Assembly (NCBI GenBank): GCA_003254925.1
Contig: QANZ01036951.1
Location: 44,057-108,056, forward strand
Direction: 5' to 3'
Origin: Chamaecrista fasciculata
Lineage: Eukaryota > Streptophyta > Magnoliopsida > Fabales > Fabaceae
DNA: 64,000 nucleotides
A program made the position numbers and the translations under genes. How positions within the stretch are numbered: position 1 is the stretch's first letter; every line of letters starts with the position of its first letter. Below the pieces are notes generated by a model, which saw only the letters and a program-made list of their open reading frames with translations, made no database searches and had not been told where the DNA came from. Shown piece by piece: positions 1-11,482 of the stretch.

Positions 1-513
1 GTCCATTAAAGAGAGAGAATATGTGAGTCGAAATTCAACATTGGTGAGTAATTGACTTTGTTAACTTGAGTAGCCACCTTTAATTAGACGGTCAGATTAG
101 CATATAGTGTTAGTTTTCTTTTTAAAATTAGTAGTGTGACGTTGCTAGGAAAATAAATAGATAAATTAACTCAATATGAATAATGTAATAGAAAGACTTG
201 GTTTCTTATTTCACAATACACAATTCATTTATAATTAAAAACAATAAAAGTCACACCTTATTATTTCCTTGAAGACCACATCACCTCATACATTGCAACA
301 CGAAATATGAACTTTCAATACACTCAAAACCCCATCATCAATATATGTAACTCTATATATGGTGCGCACAACTTAATTATTAAAATACAAAGTTACAAAC
401 CAAACAAACAGTATATATAATATAATTTAGCCCTCAAACTAATATAACATGATATAACATATATTGTTTTGCCTATATATATATATAATATAACCAGGAA
501 CATAATTAATTAA

Positions 514-2693
514 TTAATAATATGGTGGTGAAGCCACAGGCTGTGGGGCAGTGAAGTGAAGAGAGTTGAAATTGAAAGGTTGAGGCTGAGGAGTTTCAGC
601 TTTAGCAAAGTTGACAGAGTTGAAAGGTGCAGGAGCCACAATTCCAGAGCTTCTTAGTTCAGCCATTCCTCTACGTTTGTTTTCTCCTTCGGCTTCACAC
701 AATTTTGGAAGAAACACACCTATATATATATATATATATATATACATATATACACACACAAAAAACAAAATTGCTTAATAACTTAGTTTAAACTATATAT
801 TGGGCCTAGGGTCCAGCCCAACTAGGCCCGTATATAGAGGAGTGTTTATAGACATGGGTGGACTTTAGAAAAATAGAACAATTCTGACCGATTTCAAGTT
901 TGATATTATGTGCTTTTCAAAAGTGATACTTTAGACCATAGTATTAAAAACCGGACCCGACCGGTGAATCGGCGAATCGGAGCCGAAGCCGGTCCGGAGA
1001 TAATAATATACCGGAATGCAAGCGAACCGGCGGCAAACCGGGTTGAACCACCGGTTTTTCACTGTCTCGGGTGAACCGGAAGTGAATCGCCTTCATTGAA
1101 TCGGAGTGGAATTTTGACAAAATTGTTGAAGCAAGGAATCAAACCCGGTACCCAATGCATAAATGAGAAGGAAAATACCACTGCGCCAGCACATGCGTTT
1201 GGTAACATAATGTATTATAAATAATTTATTGTAATTCTTTTAGGACGTGGGAACTATTAAATTAAATTAACTATTATATGTTTTTCAATTTGTAGCTTGT
1301 TTAATGCAATTATTTTTTAGTTTCAAGACTTGTTTGATGTGATTATGTTTTAAATTTAAATTTTATGTAGTGTGACTTAAATATTTACCACTTATTATAT
1401 GTGATGAACATATGGTGATGTTTAAATTTTACTTTATATTTAAATATTTAAATTATTATAAGATATTAACGTGTATTTGATGAATATGTATATTTAAAAA
1501 TATATTTTTTAAGTAAACTGGCTTAACCGGTTGAACCAGTGACCCAGCGGTTGAACCATTGAACCAGTGATCCAAACCTTTGGCCGGGTCAATTGCCGTA
1601 TGTGTGTGAGTGTTGATATTTCATAGAAGTGCTATATAGTTAATGAGTATGCGTAATTTTGTAGGATACCTTCGCCGGCGGCGAGATTGAAGTATAGATC
1701 AACGACGTTGGGGCAAGAATTGTAGCATTGAGGAGAGCAAAGGTGGCGCGTGAAGCGAGACTCGAGAAGCGCGTCAGATGAAATTCCTAACGACTTTCTC
1801 TCCAATCCACATGCTTTTATGCATTCCTCTGTCTCCACGTGGTCCTTCAACTTCTCGGCTTCGATCTCCGATGTTCGACACGTGTACGCTTCCTGACCGC
1901 TCCTTTTCACTTGCTTCTCCAGCACACACCGCTTTCCCGTGGACGCCACCGCATACGAGCATGTCTCTTCGTCTAGTTTCTCACACTCTATCCCTCCTCC
2001 TACATCAATGGAGGAAATAATATAAAATAAGTACCCATTTTTTCATCAAGAAATGTAAAAGAGTATCTTTTGATAAGATAGTAAAAAATACATAACTAAA
2101 AGAAATTTTATGATAAAAATAAAGATACCTTTTTGGGTTTTAAATTTTATATTAATTTTTTAATTTTGTTCTTAGTGTTTATTTATTGTCAATTTACTCT
2201 TTAAAATTTTATATTTTAATTGATTTTATCTTTTATTTTAACTTTATTCAAATATTAACGACAAATTATATATAACTAATAATATGTAACGTAAAATTGG
2301 TAGATAAGAAAACAAAGTCTAACTTATACTGAAAAATATGATAAAGTCAATTGTTAATTTACTAAAAACAAATAGTCAAAAGATAAAATCAATCAAAATA
2401 TAAATTTTTGTGGACAAAAATATAGTAACTAAATATTAGAGATAAATTTGAAAATTGATATAAAGTTTTTGAAGACAATGCTTCTGTCTAATATAAATAC
2501 ATTTTCATTGAAGTTTGATATGTGAAGAAGAAAAAATAATGCTTTCAAAGAGAGGTGAATAGTAATAAAAATTGAGTAATAAGTTTGGAGAGAGAAATAT
2601 ATAGAGAAACTCACCGAGAGTGGTTTTGGAGGTGATAGAGATGAATGCAAAGGCTAGTATTAGCAAAGTGCTCAAGCTAATGTTGGAAGCCAT
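514..2693 (-). CDS. PAR1-family secreted cysteine-rich protein (photoassimilate-responsive protein type), 3 exons
   Basis: The model joins 2693-2615, 1999-1670 and 719-514, giving 204 residues with all phases consistent and GT-AG borders (donors GTGAGT and GTATCC). Residues 1-27 form a typical signal peptide (MASNISLSTLLILAFAF...), so the product should be secreted. The mature part has regularly spaced cysteines and the family landmarks GKRCVLE, CIKACG, GISSD, LCSPQCYNSCPN and VDLYFNLAAGEG. The short third exon continues with VFLPKLCEAE and ends in a Pro/Ala/Phe-rich tail. These are the hallmarks of the plant PAR1 family, known from tobacco transcripts induced by sugar accumulation and virus infection; its biochemical role is unknown. 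Both introns carry repeats (inverted AT-rich element in intron 1, ACCGG-rich element in intron 2). The gene looks intact. Confidence 0.9.
940..1597. repeat. ACCGG-rich interspersed repeat in intron 2 of the PAR1-family gene
   Basis: GC-rich ends full of ACCGG / GGTTGAACC words flank an AT-rich centre, and the two ends are roughly inverted (…ccggacccgaccgg… against …ggccgggtc…). A second copy with the same terminal words lies at 20685-21380. This suggests a non-autonomous DNA transposon family. No target duplication was resolved. Confidence 0.5.
2110..2475. repeat. AT-rich inverted-repeat element, family X copy 1 (PAR1-family intron 1)
   Basis: The two halves are imperfect inverted copies built on tttaaattttatattaatt-type words. 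The core, caaatattaacgacaaatt followed by aataatatgtaacgtaaaatt-like sequence, recurs at 8450-8725 and 25262-25610. It looks like a MITE-like element; no terminal duplication was resolved. Confidence 0.45.
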
Positions 2694-2818
2694 GGATGGA
2701 TATGAATGAAAGCCAAAATTAGCTGAGAGATATGGGAAAAACTAGGAGCTTTTTGTGAATTGGAGGTAGCTATACCTAGGAATATGTTTGTGAGGTCTTG
2801 TGGGAAGTGATAGGTCTA

Positions 2819-2826
2819 TATTTATA
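2819..2826 (-). promoter_or_regulatory. TATA box candidate of the PAR1-family gene
   Basis: On the minus strand this reads TATAAATA, 126 bases upstream of the start codon at 2693, a normal plant TATA-to-ATG distance. It is the only good TATA match in the proximal upstream region. The transcription start itself was not determined. Confidence 0.5.
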
Positions 2827-2879
2827 GAGGTTTCTTTTTCTTTTTAATGTGTGTGTGTGTGATTATTTGAATTTTTTTA

Positions 2880-3131
2880 AAAAAATAATAAAGTGAAAGA
2901 AATTAGGTCAGGCTAGCAAGGGAGGTAGACTTTTCAATGTGAACAATTTGGAGAGTGTGGAAATACCGTTATATTTGAGAATTGATATGTTAATTGCCGA
3001 GGTGTATGCATGTAATTAAGGTTTCGTTTTATATTGTCTTTTTTACATTAATTTTTCAATATAATTTATGGTAATTTAGTTTTTATCATAAGTAAATTAA
3101 ATACTAACAAAATTTCGTACTATTGGTAGCT
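2880..3131. other. Upstream intergenic stretch, no gene seen
   Basis: AT-rich sequence between the PAR1-family promoter and the SINE. A short GT run lies just before it at 2849-2860. No coding potential, RNA gene or clear element was seen. Confidence 0.5.
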
Positions 3132-3142
3132 AAGTTTCCTTT

Positions 3143-3358
3143 TTTTTTTTTTAACAAAAAAGTTTAGGTGACTTGGGTATCGAAGGCTCACCAAGGTCAA
3201 GGCATGCCTTCAAACTCTATTAGTGCTTGCAGTGGTACTTACAAATCGTCTACCAACAAGACTTTCACATCGGCAACGAGATTCAAACTCACGGCCTTAT
3301 GGGTTATGACTTATGAGTTGATTCATTATCAACTTGGTCAATCTTTGTTGGCGTAGCA
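3143..3358 (-). mobile_element. tRNA-derived SINE, full-length-looking, 11-bp target duplication
   Basis: Read on the minus strand, the element has an A-box-like head (TTGACCAAGTTGATA) and a B-box-like GTGAGTTTGAATC, as in pol III promoters, and ends in a poly-A tract (poly-T at 3143-3152 on the plus strand). It is flanked by the direct repeat aagtttccttt at 3132-3142 and 3359-3369. A related, more decayed copy on the plus strand lies at 6905-7072 and shares the B-box and the following ~60 bases. The open frame spanning this region is not a gene. Confidence 0.75.
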
Positions 3359-3390
3359 AAGTTTCCTTTACTATGATGTCATAGATTTAA

Positions 3391-3770
3391 GGGAAAATTG
3401 CATTTACCCACCCTAAACTATGTGTTCAATTGCATTGTCTCCCCTAATCTATGAAAAATAACAATTAACCCCCTAATCTATTAATTTCTCAACAATGTCC
3501 CCACAACCGTTTGTAACACCGTTAACTTTTTATTTTTTAAAGTCTCATGTGAGTTGCACATGTTATATAAAATTATGTCACTTGATCATTTTATGAAGTA
3601 TTTATACAACTTACAGAGAGTTCAAGATAAAAAAGTTAACAGTATTATTAACGGTTGGGAGAACATTGCTACGAAATTAATAGATTGGGGGGTTAATTGT
3701 TATTTTTCATAGATTAGGGGGGACATTGCAATTGGACACATAGTTCAGGGTGGGTAAATGCAATTTCCCC
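3391..3770. mobile_element. Fold-back (long terminal inverted repeat) element with 9-bp target duplication
   Basis: The termini read gggaaaattgcatttaccc and, inverted, ggggaaattgcatttaccc; the inverted arms extend over about 100 bases. The direct repeat tagatttaa flanks it exactly at 3382-3390 and 3771-3779. Long inverted ends plus a 9-bp duplication are characteristic of Mutator-like (MULE) non-autonomous elements. There is no transposase inside. Confidence 0.8.
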
Positions 3771-3822
3771 TAGATTTAAATTAGGTTGTGTGACAGAAAA
3801 AAGAATTTGTTAGTAAATACAA

Positions 3823-4045
3823 AAAGGCACTCTTGGTCCCTTTAAGCATGAGATCAATTTTGGGTATACCTCTAAATGTTTTTCGATTAATTGTACTTCT
3901 AATGATTCATATTTTAGTCAATTGTATTTCAAAATTAAGAATATAATTGACACAAAAAAATTAGAAGTATAATTGACAAAAAATACTTTGAAGGTATAAC
4001 TAAAAGTGACTCAACATTTTATGGGTATCAATAATACTTTTGCTT
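3823..4045. mobile_element. Short fold-back element
   Basis: Left arm (aaaggcactcttggtccc…) and right arm (…gggtatcaataatactttt) are imperfect inverted copies around an AT-rich centre that itself pairs (aagtataattgaca against its inverse). It looks like a degenerate relative of the larger fold-backs in this window. Borders are approximate. Confidence 0.45.
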
Positions 4046-5190
4046 AAATATTATTCATGTAAGATTATAACATTTAACTCGGGTTTCAATTTTGTAAGGT
4101 GAGTTTTCCATTATTATCTAGTTATTAATTTTATTTCAGTCTCTTAATATTTAGAATTCATAAATTTTAACACAGTTAAGTTACTTATTGTAAAATATTA
4201 AATAAAATTTTACCTAAGGAAGCTAAATATTTTTTCATTTTTTATTATTTTAAAATATAAAAAAGAAAATATGCTATTTTTCAATAACTTAATATTTTAT
4301 TTTATTTTTTAAGAAATCATAAAAATATGTACCTGCATAATGTTAATTAGAATGTTCTATTAGTTTAATTATTTTTATCTTAAAATAATATTATTGAATT
4401 ATTAATTATTAAGAGTGACTTAAATATTAAGAAGTGTACAATTGATGACCAATGAACACAATACCGCTATCAGTGGCGATAGTCTCTTGGGTCGTCCAAA
4501 GTCCAAACAACATTCAAAAATAGTATATTGAAAATGATGGCATCCCAGTCAAACTAAAATCATTTTAGAACTGAAAGACTTCATTAAATTTGATTTCAAG
4601 TTTTAGTCAAAATTAATGAATGGAATATACATTGCCAAAAAAAAAATTATTTTCATCTAAATTAAAATTGATGGTGCTTAACATATATTGAAGATATGAC
4701 AAATAATCAAATAATGTTTTTTTTTTTAAAAAAAAACTTATTATTGTTTTTATTATTTTTATGTTTTTAATAAATTTTAACCGACATCTTAAGATGGTGT
4801 TAGAAAAACTGACAAAAATTTTTCTCTCAAAAGAAAATATTCCACGTAAGTCACGAGTAATTAATTAACTCGACCAATAAAAAGTAAATATCATTTTCTA
4901 TCAATGCATTCAGAAATTTCAAAGTTTGTTAAGAATTGTACAGTATGGAAAAAAGAGGAAATGTGAACTATAATGACGCACTTAGAGGAGTCATATTTGG
5001 GTTATACACCTTTTCTTCTCTTTTAGAATTATTTATTTTCTAATATATTGTAACTAAAAAATCATTTTAACCAATATCAAATATTAGAAGTTTAAAAAGA
5101 AAACAGTAATAGTTGTTGAGGATTACTGTTTTGAAGTAATATAATATCATTTGAGTCACATCTTAAAGAGAAGGTGAAGGAATTGTTATT
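4046..5190. other. AT-rich intergenic stretch, no gene
   Basis: About 1.1 kb of AT-rich sequence with poly-A/T runs (for example 4727-4737). No splice-consistent coding segment, RNA gene or bounded element was recognised. Confidence 0.5.
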
Positions 5191-5199
5191 TAAAAGATA

Positions 5200-6374
5200 G
5201 GCCAAAGTGCAAATTTGGTCCTATAACTTTGCTGCAGTTCCCAAATCAGTCCTATAACTTTTTTTGTCTCGAATTTGGTCCTGTAACTTTGCTCTAGTTC
5301 CCAAATCAGTCCTACATCTTTTTTTGTCTCAGTTTTGGTCCCATATGTTTTGAAAACCTCTCACCGATAGTCCTTCGTCTATTTTAAATTACAGTTTAGT
5401 CCTGAAAACTTCAAGTCTCTTTCACTTTAGTCCCTGACTATCAAAATGAAAGTGAAAGAGCATCTTTGAAGATTCGCAAACCTTATATCTTGGTCCCTAA
5501 TTCATGAATTCTTCATGAAATGCAATAGAAATGCAAAAACAACACAAATTAAAGCAAATGACAGAGGAACCAAAACTGAAATCGCAGAAAATTTAAAATC
5601 CACCAGAAAATGTAAGTAAATCGACGAGAAAGTCAAAAACTCATTCAAAAACCCCAATTCTCATCGAAATCTCTCTCAAATAATCGTCCTCAAATGCTTT
5701 AAGAAAGAATTTTTGAAAATTCACACTTTTGAGGAGGGAGGTGATAGAAGATTCCCTTACATTTGGTGATCCGAGAGAGAAGTTCTAAAATCCCTTACAT
5801 TTCTTCTATCACCTCCCTCCACAAAAGTTTGGATTTTCGAAATTCTTTTTTAAAGCATCTGAGGGAGATTATTTGAGTGAGATTTCATTGAGAATTGAGG
5901 TTTTTGGATGAATTCTCGAGTTTCTCGGCGATTTTCGTATGTTTTCTAGTGAGTTTGGGGCATTTTTCGGTGGGTTTTAAATTTTCTGCGTTTTCATTTT
6001 TGGTTCCTCTGTCATTTACTTTAATTTGTGTTGTTTTTGCATTTCTATTCCATTTCATGAAGAATTCATGTATTAGGGACCAAAATATAAGGTTTGCGAA
6101 TCTTCAGGGATGCTCTTTCACTTTCATTTTGATAGTTAAGGACTAAAGTGAAAGAGACTTGAAGTTTTTAGGACTAAACTGTAATTTAAAATAAACAGAG
6201 GACTAACGGTGGGAGGTTTTCAAAACATATGGGACCAAAACTGAGACAAAAAAAAGATATAGGACTGATTTGGGACCTGGAGCAAAGATACAGGACCAAA
6301 TTCGAGACAAAAAAAGTTATAGGACTGATTTGGGAACTGCAGCAAAGTTATAGGACCAAATTCGCACTTTGGCC
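5200..6374. mobile_element. Large fold-back element, near-complete 1.17 kb hairpin, 9-bp target duplication
   Basis: It begins ggccaaagtgcaaatttggt and ends with the inverse (…accaaattcgcactttggcc). The arms stay complementary almost to the centre near 5790, so nearly the whole element is one palindrome of two ~580-base arms. The direct repeat taaaagata flanks it at 5191-5199 and 6375-6383, the 9-bp size typical of Mutator-like elements. The open frame at 5895-6146 lies inside an arm and is not a gene. Transcripts would form a long hairpin. Confidence 0.85.
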
Positions 6375-6383
6375 TAAAAGATA

Positions 6384-7130
6384 TTCTATAACTTCTTTGA
6401 TAAATTAGGAAATTGGGTTAAACTAATTCTTCTGTTCTTAATTAAAATAAGGTGCCATAACAGTAGAAGGAAGCAAACACTGAGGAGGTAGATGGAGATA
6501 ACAAGTACTTGATGATTTTATCATTATTTATAATCATATTTGTTTATTATATTTTATATTTGTATTCTATTGATATTTGATAAATTAATATTTATATTTA
6601 ATATTTGATATTTGAAAATATATACTTAAAATATCTAAAATATCTGAAAATAATAAATTATAAAAGATTGAATATCCTAATTAAAAAAAATAGAAATATT
6701 TGATATTGGATACTTAATATCCGTTAATTAAAATAAATTAACTAAAAATATTATATATATATATATATATATAATATTTGTAGTAAAGAATATCAAATGT
6801 TGATACACTAGTTATTTGTTAATTTCAAAATGATATCGAATAGTTAAAGTAATATGTTATTTTTAATTTTTCACTGTCTACTATATGTGATATCCAATAT
6901 TTGGAAGATAATAAAAATCGTGAGTTTGATTCTTGTTGTTGATGTAAAGGTTTTGTTGGTAGGCGATATTTAAGCACCTTTGTAAGTGCTCATAAAGCCT
7001 GGAAACATGCTCTAGCTTTGATAAACCCCGGAGCTCAATTCACCTAAATTTTGTTTTACAAAAAAAAGATATTTTATAAATAAGATAAATACCTTAATTT
7101 GATGCCCTCCCAAATTAAATTAAAATCCTT
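6384..7130. other. Intergenic stretch with AT microsatellite and decayed SINE
   Basis: The left part is AT-rich with repeated attgatatt-like words and an (AT)n tract near 6750-6771. From about 6905 to 7072 there is a decayed plus-strand copy of the SINE seen at 3143-3358, sharing cgtgagtttga and the following diagnostic ttgttggtaggcgat block. No gene was found. Confidence 0.5.
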
Positions 7131-7132
7131 AG

Positions 7133-7507
7133 ACATAGATATAGTCTAGACACAAATATGCAATTATTGAAAACTCAGTGAAAGTCATTTAAACTGATTC
7201 CAACATATCAAAGGTCATTAATTTCTTATAAGTAACATCTCATTTAAAATCACTAAAAATACATAGATATAGTCTAGACACAAATATGAAATTATTGAAA
7301 ACTCGGTGAAATCATTTAAACTGATTTCAACTTATCAAAGGTCATTAATTTCTTATCAGTAATATCTCATTTATAATCACTTAATACATAGATATAGTCT
7401 AGACCCAAACATGCAATTATTGAAAACTAAGTGAAAGTTATTTAAATTGATTTCAACTTATCAAAGGTCATTAATTTCTTATCAGTAACATCTCATTTAA
7501 AATCACT
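7133..7507. repeat. Three tandem copies of a ~125-bp unit
   Basis: Units start near 7133, 7261 and 7386, each with catagatatagtctagac near its start, followed by caattattgaaaact and taaaatcacta. Copies differ at scattered positions, so the array is not brand new. There are only three copies, so this is a local duplication rather than a satellite. Confidence 0.8.
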
Positions 7508-8292
7508 AAATGAAAATTTAATCTTTACAAAACAACATGTCCCCGTGTCTATATCAGGCCAAAAAAAAAAACTTATGCTTATTATATGCATGAAGATAAT
7601 AACTATTTTTATTTAATTATATTTTATTTTTAAATATTTACTTATATACTATTAGTTATCTTTTTATTTGGACAATTTAAAATTTTATTGGAACATACAT
7701 GTATATAATTTACACAATAGTAACTAAAAAAAGTAATCTTTTGTTTATACTTTGATTTAATTAAGTTTTTTTTAAAAAAATTCTTGACAATCAATGTCTT
7801 TTTTTCCTTTTGCACGCTTCTCTAGTATTTCATTCCAACCAATTTAAACTTGATTTGTATCACGTATTTGATTGTGATTGTGAAATCTTCTAATAAGATT
7901 AACGGTAGATACAAAATCTCAAACATGAGACTTTTTTAAGGGCAATACCGGAGTAATATATATATACACGAGGGGTTTTGCGTGCCCTAACGGACACGCA
8001 AATATGTATGTAAAATAAATGAGGGACTAAATCGTTAACTCAGTAAAAAAAAGGATTAAATAATAATTTTTCTCTTATTATTAATTTTGTACTATAGTTT
8101 TAAAATGTGAATGACCAGAAAGGAGTGGAATCATATAATATGAGATATATATATATATATATTAAAGTTTTTTAATAAACATTCGAGACGTGATAAAAAC
8201 GTTATATATCAATCAGGATAGTAAGAGAACATTAGCTATATCTTTTTCACAATCAATCATAAAAAAAATAAAATGTAAATCAAGCTTGCAAA

Positions 8293-8388
8293 TATTTTTT
8301 TTCTTTCTTTTCAAATCATTTATCACTTAAATTAATTTCATATTTTTTTTCTTTCTTTTCAAATCATTTATCACTTAAATTAATTTCA
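8293..8388. repeat. Perfect 48-bp direct duplication
   Basis: Positions 8293-8340 and 8341-8388 are identical (tattttttttctttcttttc at the start, attaatttca at the end). The perfect identity means a recent slippage or local duplication. Confidence 0.9.
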
Positions 8389-8449
8389 TATTTAGTACGC
8401 CTTATCAATGTCACACACTTGTGAGATAAATTGTGAAGGCTATAACACT

Positions 8450-8725
8450 TTTTTCCCTCCTCTAAACCTTACGTTAAATTTTCATTTTCATCCTCAATAT
8501 TTTTTTATTATTAATTTTATCTTCAGAATTTTATAGTTTGATCAATTTTATCATTTACTCTTATTTTAGGCAAATATTAACGATAAACTTTACATAATTA
8601 AATAACATGTAATGTAAAATATTCAGAACTAAATTGATAAATAAAAAGTAAAAAGAAAACTTGACAACAAAAAAACACTTACAGATAAAATTAAAGGCCA
8701 AAATAGTGTATTTCACAATTGTAAA
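8450..8725. repeat. AT-rich inverted-repeat element, family X copy 2
   Basis: Shares with 2110-2475 and 25262-25610 the ordered words tttactctta…caaatattaacgataaa…aataacatgtaatgtaaaat and inverted flanks. Likely a degenerate MITE. Confidence 0.45.
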
Positions 8726-9564
8726 TTAAAATTGAACAGTGTTATAATTTGTTTACTCCGCTGTTTGCGGAGCAGAAAAAGAGTGATGTCATGATAATGT
8801 GGCGGCAATAGCATTGAAACGGCGGCGAAGCTGGTAAACGAAGAAAACCATAAAAAAAAATATTTAAAAAATTTGGTGTGATTTTGAACGAATCAAAATT
8901 AACTTTTCCCATAAATACGGAGAATGACTATTAGAGACCTTTTTCTCTCATTCCTTTCAACCACATCATCATACCATACCTTAAATTTTGCCTAACTTTA
9001 TTATTTTAAACACACGTGTCTACTTCATGAAAAACGTTGCTGGTTCTTCTTTTGATTTTATGGGAGAAAACTTGGACTCTTCTCTCTTTTACTTTTTTTT
9101 TGTTTTTCTGTTGTTTAAAAACATAATAAGATATTAAATTTTCATTTCGGTCTATCCCATGAGTGTTACGATCTTACGATTTAGTAAAGCAAGATCTAGT
9201 TAAATCGGATGCATGATTATTTTTTAGCAAGATCGTGGTAGGATCGTTATTTTGCTCGTAAGATCGTACGATTTCACTGATCCTATATATATATATATTG
9301 AAGTTTTTTTTTAAAAAAATAAAGGTCTAAAATGTTGCTTTTGGGAACTTTTTTTTTTCAGGGTCCACAATGCTCCATTTTAAACACAAAAAAATTGAAA
9401 ACTATAAGTTTGCTGTTCAAATATTGAGCTTAACTTGTAGTTCTTTAGGATATGAACGTAATTGGAGTACTTTTGAGAGGGTAAGAAACTTTAAACATGA
9501 CTTTTTTTTTTAACAAATCTTATTATTTTATTCTCTTTATATAGTTACGTTAATTATTTATAAC
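8726..9564. other. Intergenic stretch left of the gypsy element
   Basis: No gene is seen. At 9168-9280 there are repeated and inverted gatcttacgat / aagatcgtac words, suggesting a small degenerate DNA transposon. The rest is AT-rich with an (AT)n tract near 9283-9298. Confidence 0.4.
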
Positions 9565-10200
9565 TGATATATCACTATTTGGGCGTACGCCTAATAGGCC
9601 TTCGCTCCAGGCCTCCTTTCCTCTCCGAACTCTTCGAGGCGCACTGGAACTGGTCAAGTGCCTCTCCGTACATAGCAGGGCGGCCGCGGACTCGGCCCGG
9701 CCCACGTTCTCCGGTCCGATGCCGCCCGCCCCCAAGATCAACACACAATCACCCACGATTGTCTTGCTCCGCAATTCACAGTCTCCATCCTCGCGGGTGG
9801 AGATCAAGGGCCACGGACTTGGTCACATCCACGTTCTCTAGTCTGCCAGTGCTCGCCCTGTAACACGACACGCAATCACCAACGATTGCCTTGCTCCGCA
9901 AATCTCGGTCAACACCACTCTCGCTGGTGGAGATCGTGTCCAACTACGTGGTGCGCCCCGCACGCTGGCCACCACTCTCACCCTGCTCTATAAATAAAGC
10001 TCAACCCCGCAGACAAAGGTTAACTACACTTTACTCACCAGAATTTCTCTTGCTCTCATATCTCTCAAATACTAACTTGAGTGTCGGAGTATTCTTCGTA
10101 GGGCCCCCTGTGAAGTTCTTGTAGGTACTTAGACATTCAAGCTTGCTCTTGCAGCCCACACTTGTGAACTAGGTAAGCATGCCCTTTTTCTAGTTCATCA
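9565..10200 (+). mobile_element. 5' LTR of a Ty3/gypsy retrotransposon (Tat-like lineage)
   Basis: It starts TGATATATCAC and ends TTCATCA, giving TG…CA ends, and is followed at once by a primer-binding-site-like TTGGCGCCGTTCG. A promoter-like tataaataaag lies near 9990. Two diverged ~130-base repeats occur inside, each containing cacgattg(t/c)cttgctccgca (about 9744 and 9876). The LTR is GC-rich compared with its surroundings. No matching 3' LTR is present in the window, so the element lost its right end. Confidence 0.7.
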
Positions 10201-10358
10201 TTGGCGCCGTTCGTGGGGATCTCTACGCCGTGCGTTCATAACCACGTGCTCCTCATCGCTTTTTACACATGTGAGCCCTTGTGCTCATCCATCTTGCTTT
10301 TTATCAAAAGTTAACTCACCGATGTTTAACTTGTGAACTAGGTGAACCATATCTTGCT

Positions 10359-11482
10359 ATGGCCAATATCGAGGACTCCCCCCATGATCACCTTCTGGAG
10401 GACGACCCCTCTGACTCCTAGGAGCACGCCCTGGGAACTCAGGAGGGCCACGGACAGGAGGAACACCGAGAAGAGGGACCCTCTCGAACTGCACCACCCG
10501 TGACCCAGACGGGCGCCACGAGTCAGACTTTCGAAGCTCAAGACATTATGTCCATTTTCCGTGGGATGATGAAAGACCAGACGGACACCCTTCGTCGTGA
10601 GTTTTAGAATCTCTCCATTCACAACACTCCCACTGGGACACCCCAGGGTTTCAATCCCGCCCGCTGTAACACAACGGCAGGTTCAGCGCAAAACACCCCG
10701 GGCGCCGCTGGTTTTGAAGAAGAACCGGGCACCTTCATCCCTCAGGAGGGGCCTTTCGCGCTATCCATTCAGCGCGACATCATTCCACAAGGCTTTAAGA
10801 TGCCTGTGAAGATCACACCATACGAGCCCGCCGTGGACCCGAATTTACACATGAAGGCATTCAACGCTGCTGTTCAGCTGACGTCTATCATTGAAGGGAA
10901 AAAATGCAAGTTGTTCCCGACCACCCTTGGCCAAGAGGGCCTTCACTGGTATGCACGCCTCCCCGATTACTCCATCAGTACGTTCGAAGAGCTGGAGGCC
11001 GCCTTCCTAAGACGCTTTTCCACGAGCATCGTCTACAAAAAGCCATCAACAGTGATGGCAGACCTCATCCAGGGTTCTAGTGAAAGTCTCCGAGACTTCC
11101 TCAAGTGTTTCTCCGAGCACTGCCACGAGGTCGAAGATTTAGAAGATAGTGTGCCATCCACGCCTTTAAGCAGGGGCTCCGCCCCAGTAATGTCTCCAAT
11201 GAGTTGGCGCTCGCCAACCCAAAGACCCTGGAATCATTGCTAAAGAAGGTTAGTGAATTCATTGTTAAGGAGGACAATCAGTTCGCCTCCAAGAGCCGTT
11301 TCAACAAGATGAAGGACATGCAAAACGGCCAATCAAACGGACGAAACCAAAACGAAAACAGAAACGGAAAGTGGAAGAGGCACGATCGCCCTTCCAGCTC
11401 ATCCCAGGGATCATCACGCCCGCCCTTTATGGGAAAATTCCCAACTTACCATATTCTCACCGTCTCCAGGTCGAAAATCTAG
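10359..11482 (+). pseudogene. gag of the Ty3/gypsy element, broken
   Basis: The frame opens at ATG 10359 (MANIEDSPHDHL) but has in-frame stops at 10419 and 10605, then runs to 11243. It includes a retrotransposon gag core (around FKMPVKITPYEP, GLHWYARLP, FLRRFS). Near 11150-11200 it shifts frame and continues as an Asn/Lys-rich tail to 11482. The domain order and motifs match plant gypsy gag proteins. It is non-functional as it stands. Confidence 0.75.

Noticed and set aside
3168-3356. 62-codon open frame
   Set aside because: It is the antisense of a tRNA-derived SINE with flanking duplication.
5895-6146. Open frame with membrane-like composition
   Set aside because: It lies wholly in one arm of the 5200-6374 fold-back and its Phe-rich composition comes from T-rich repeat sequence.
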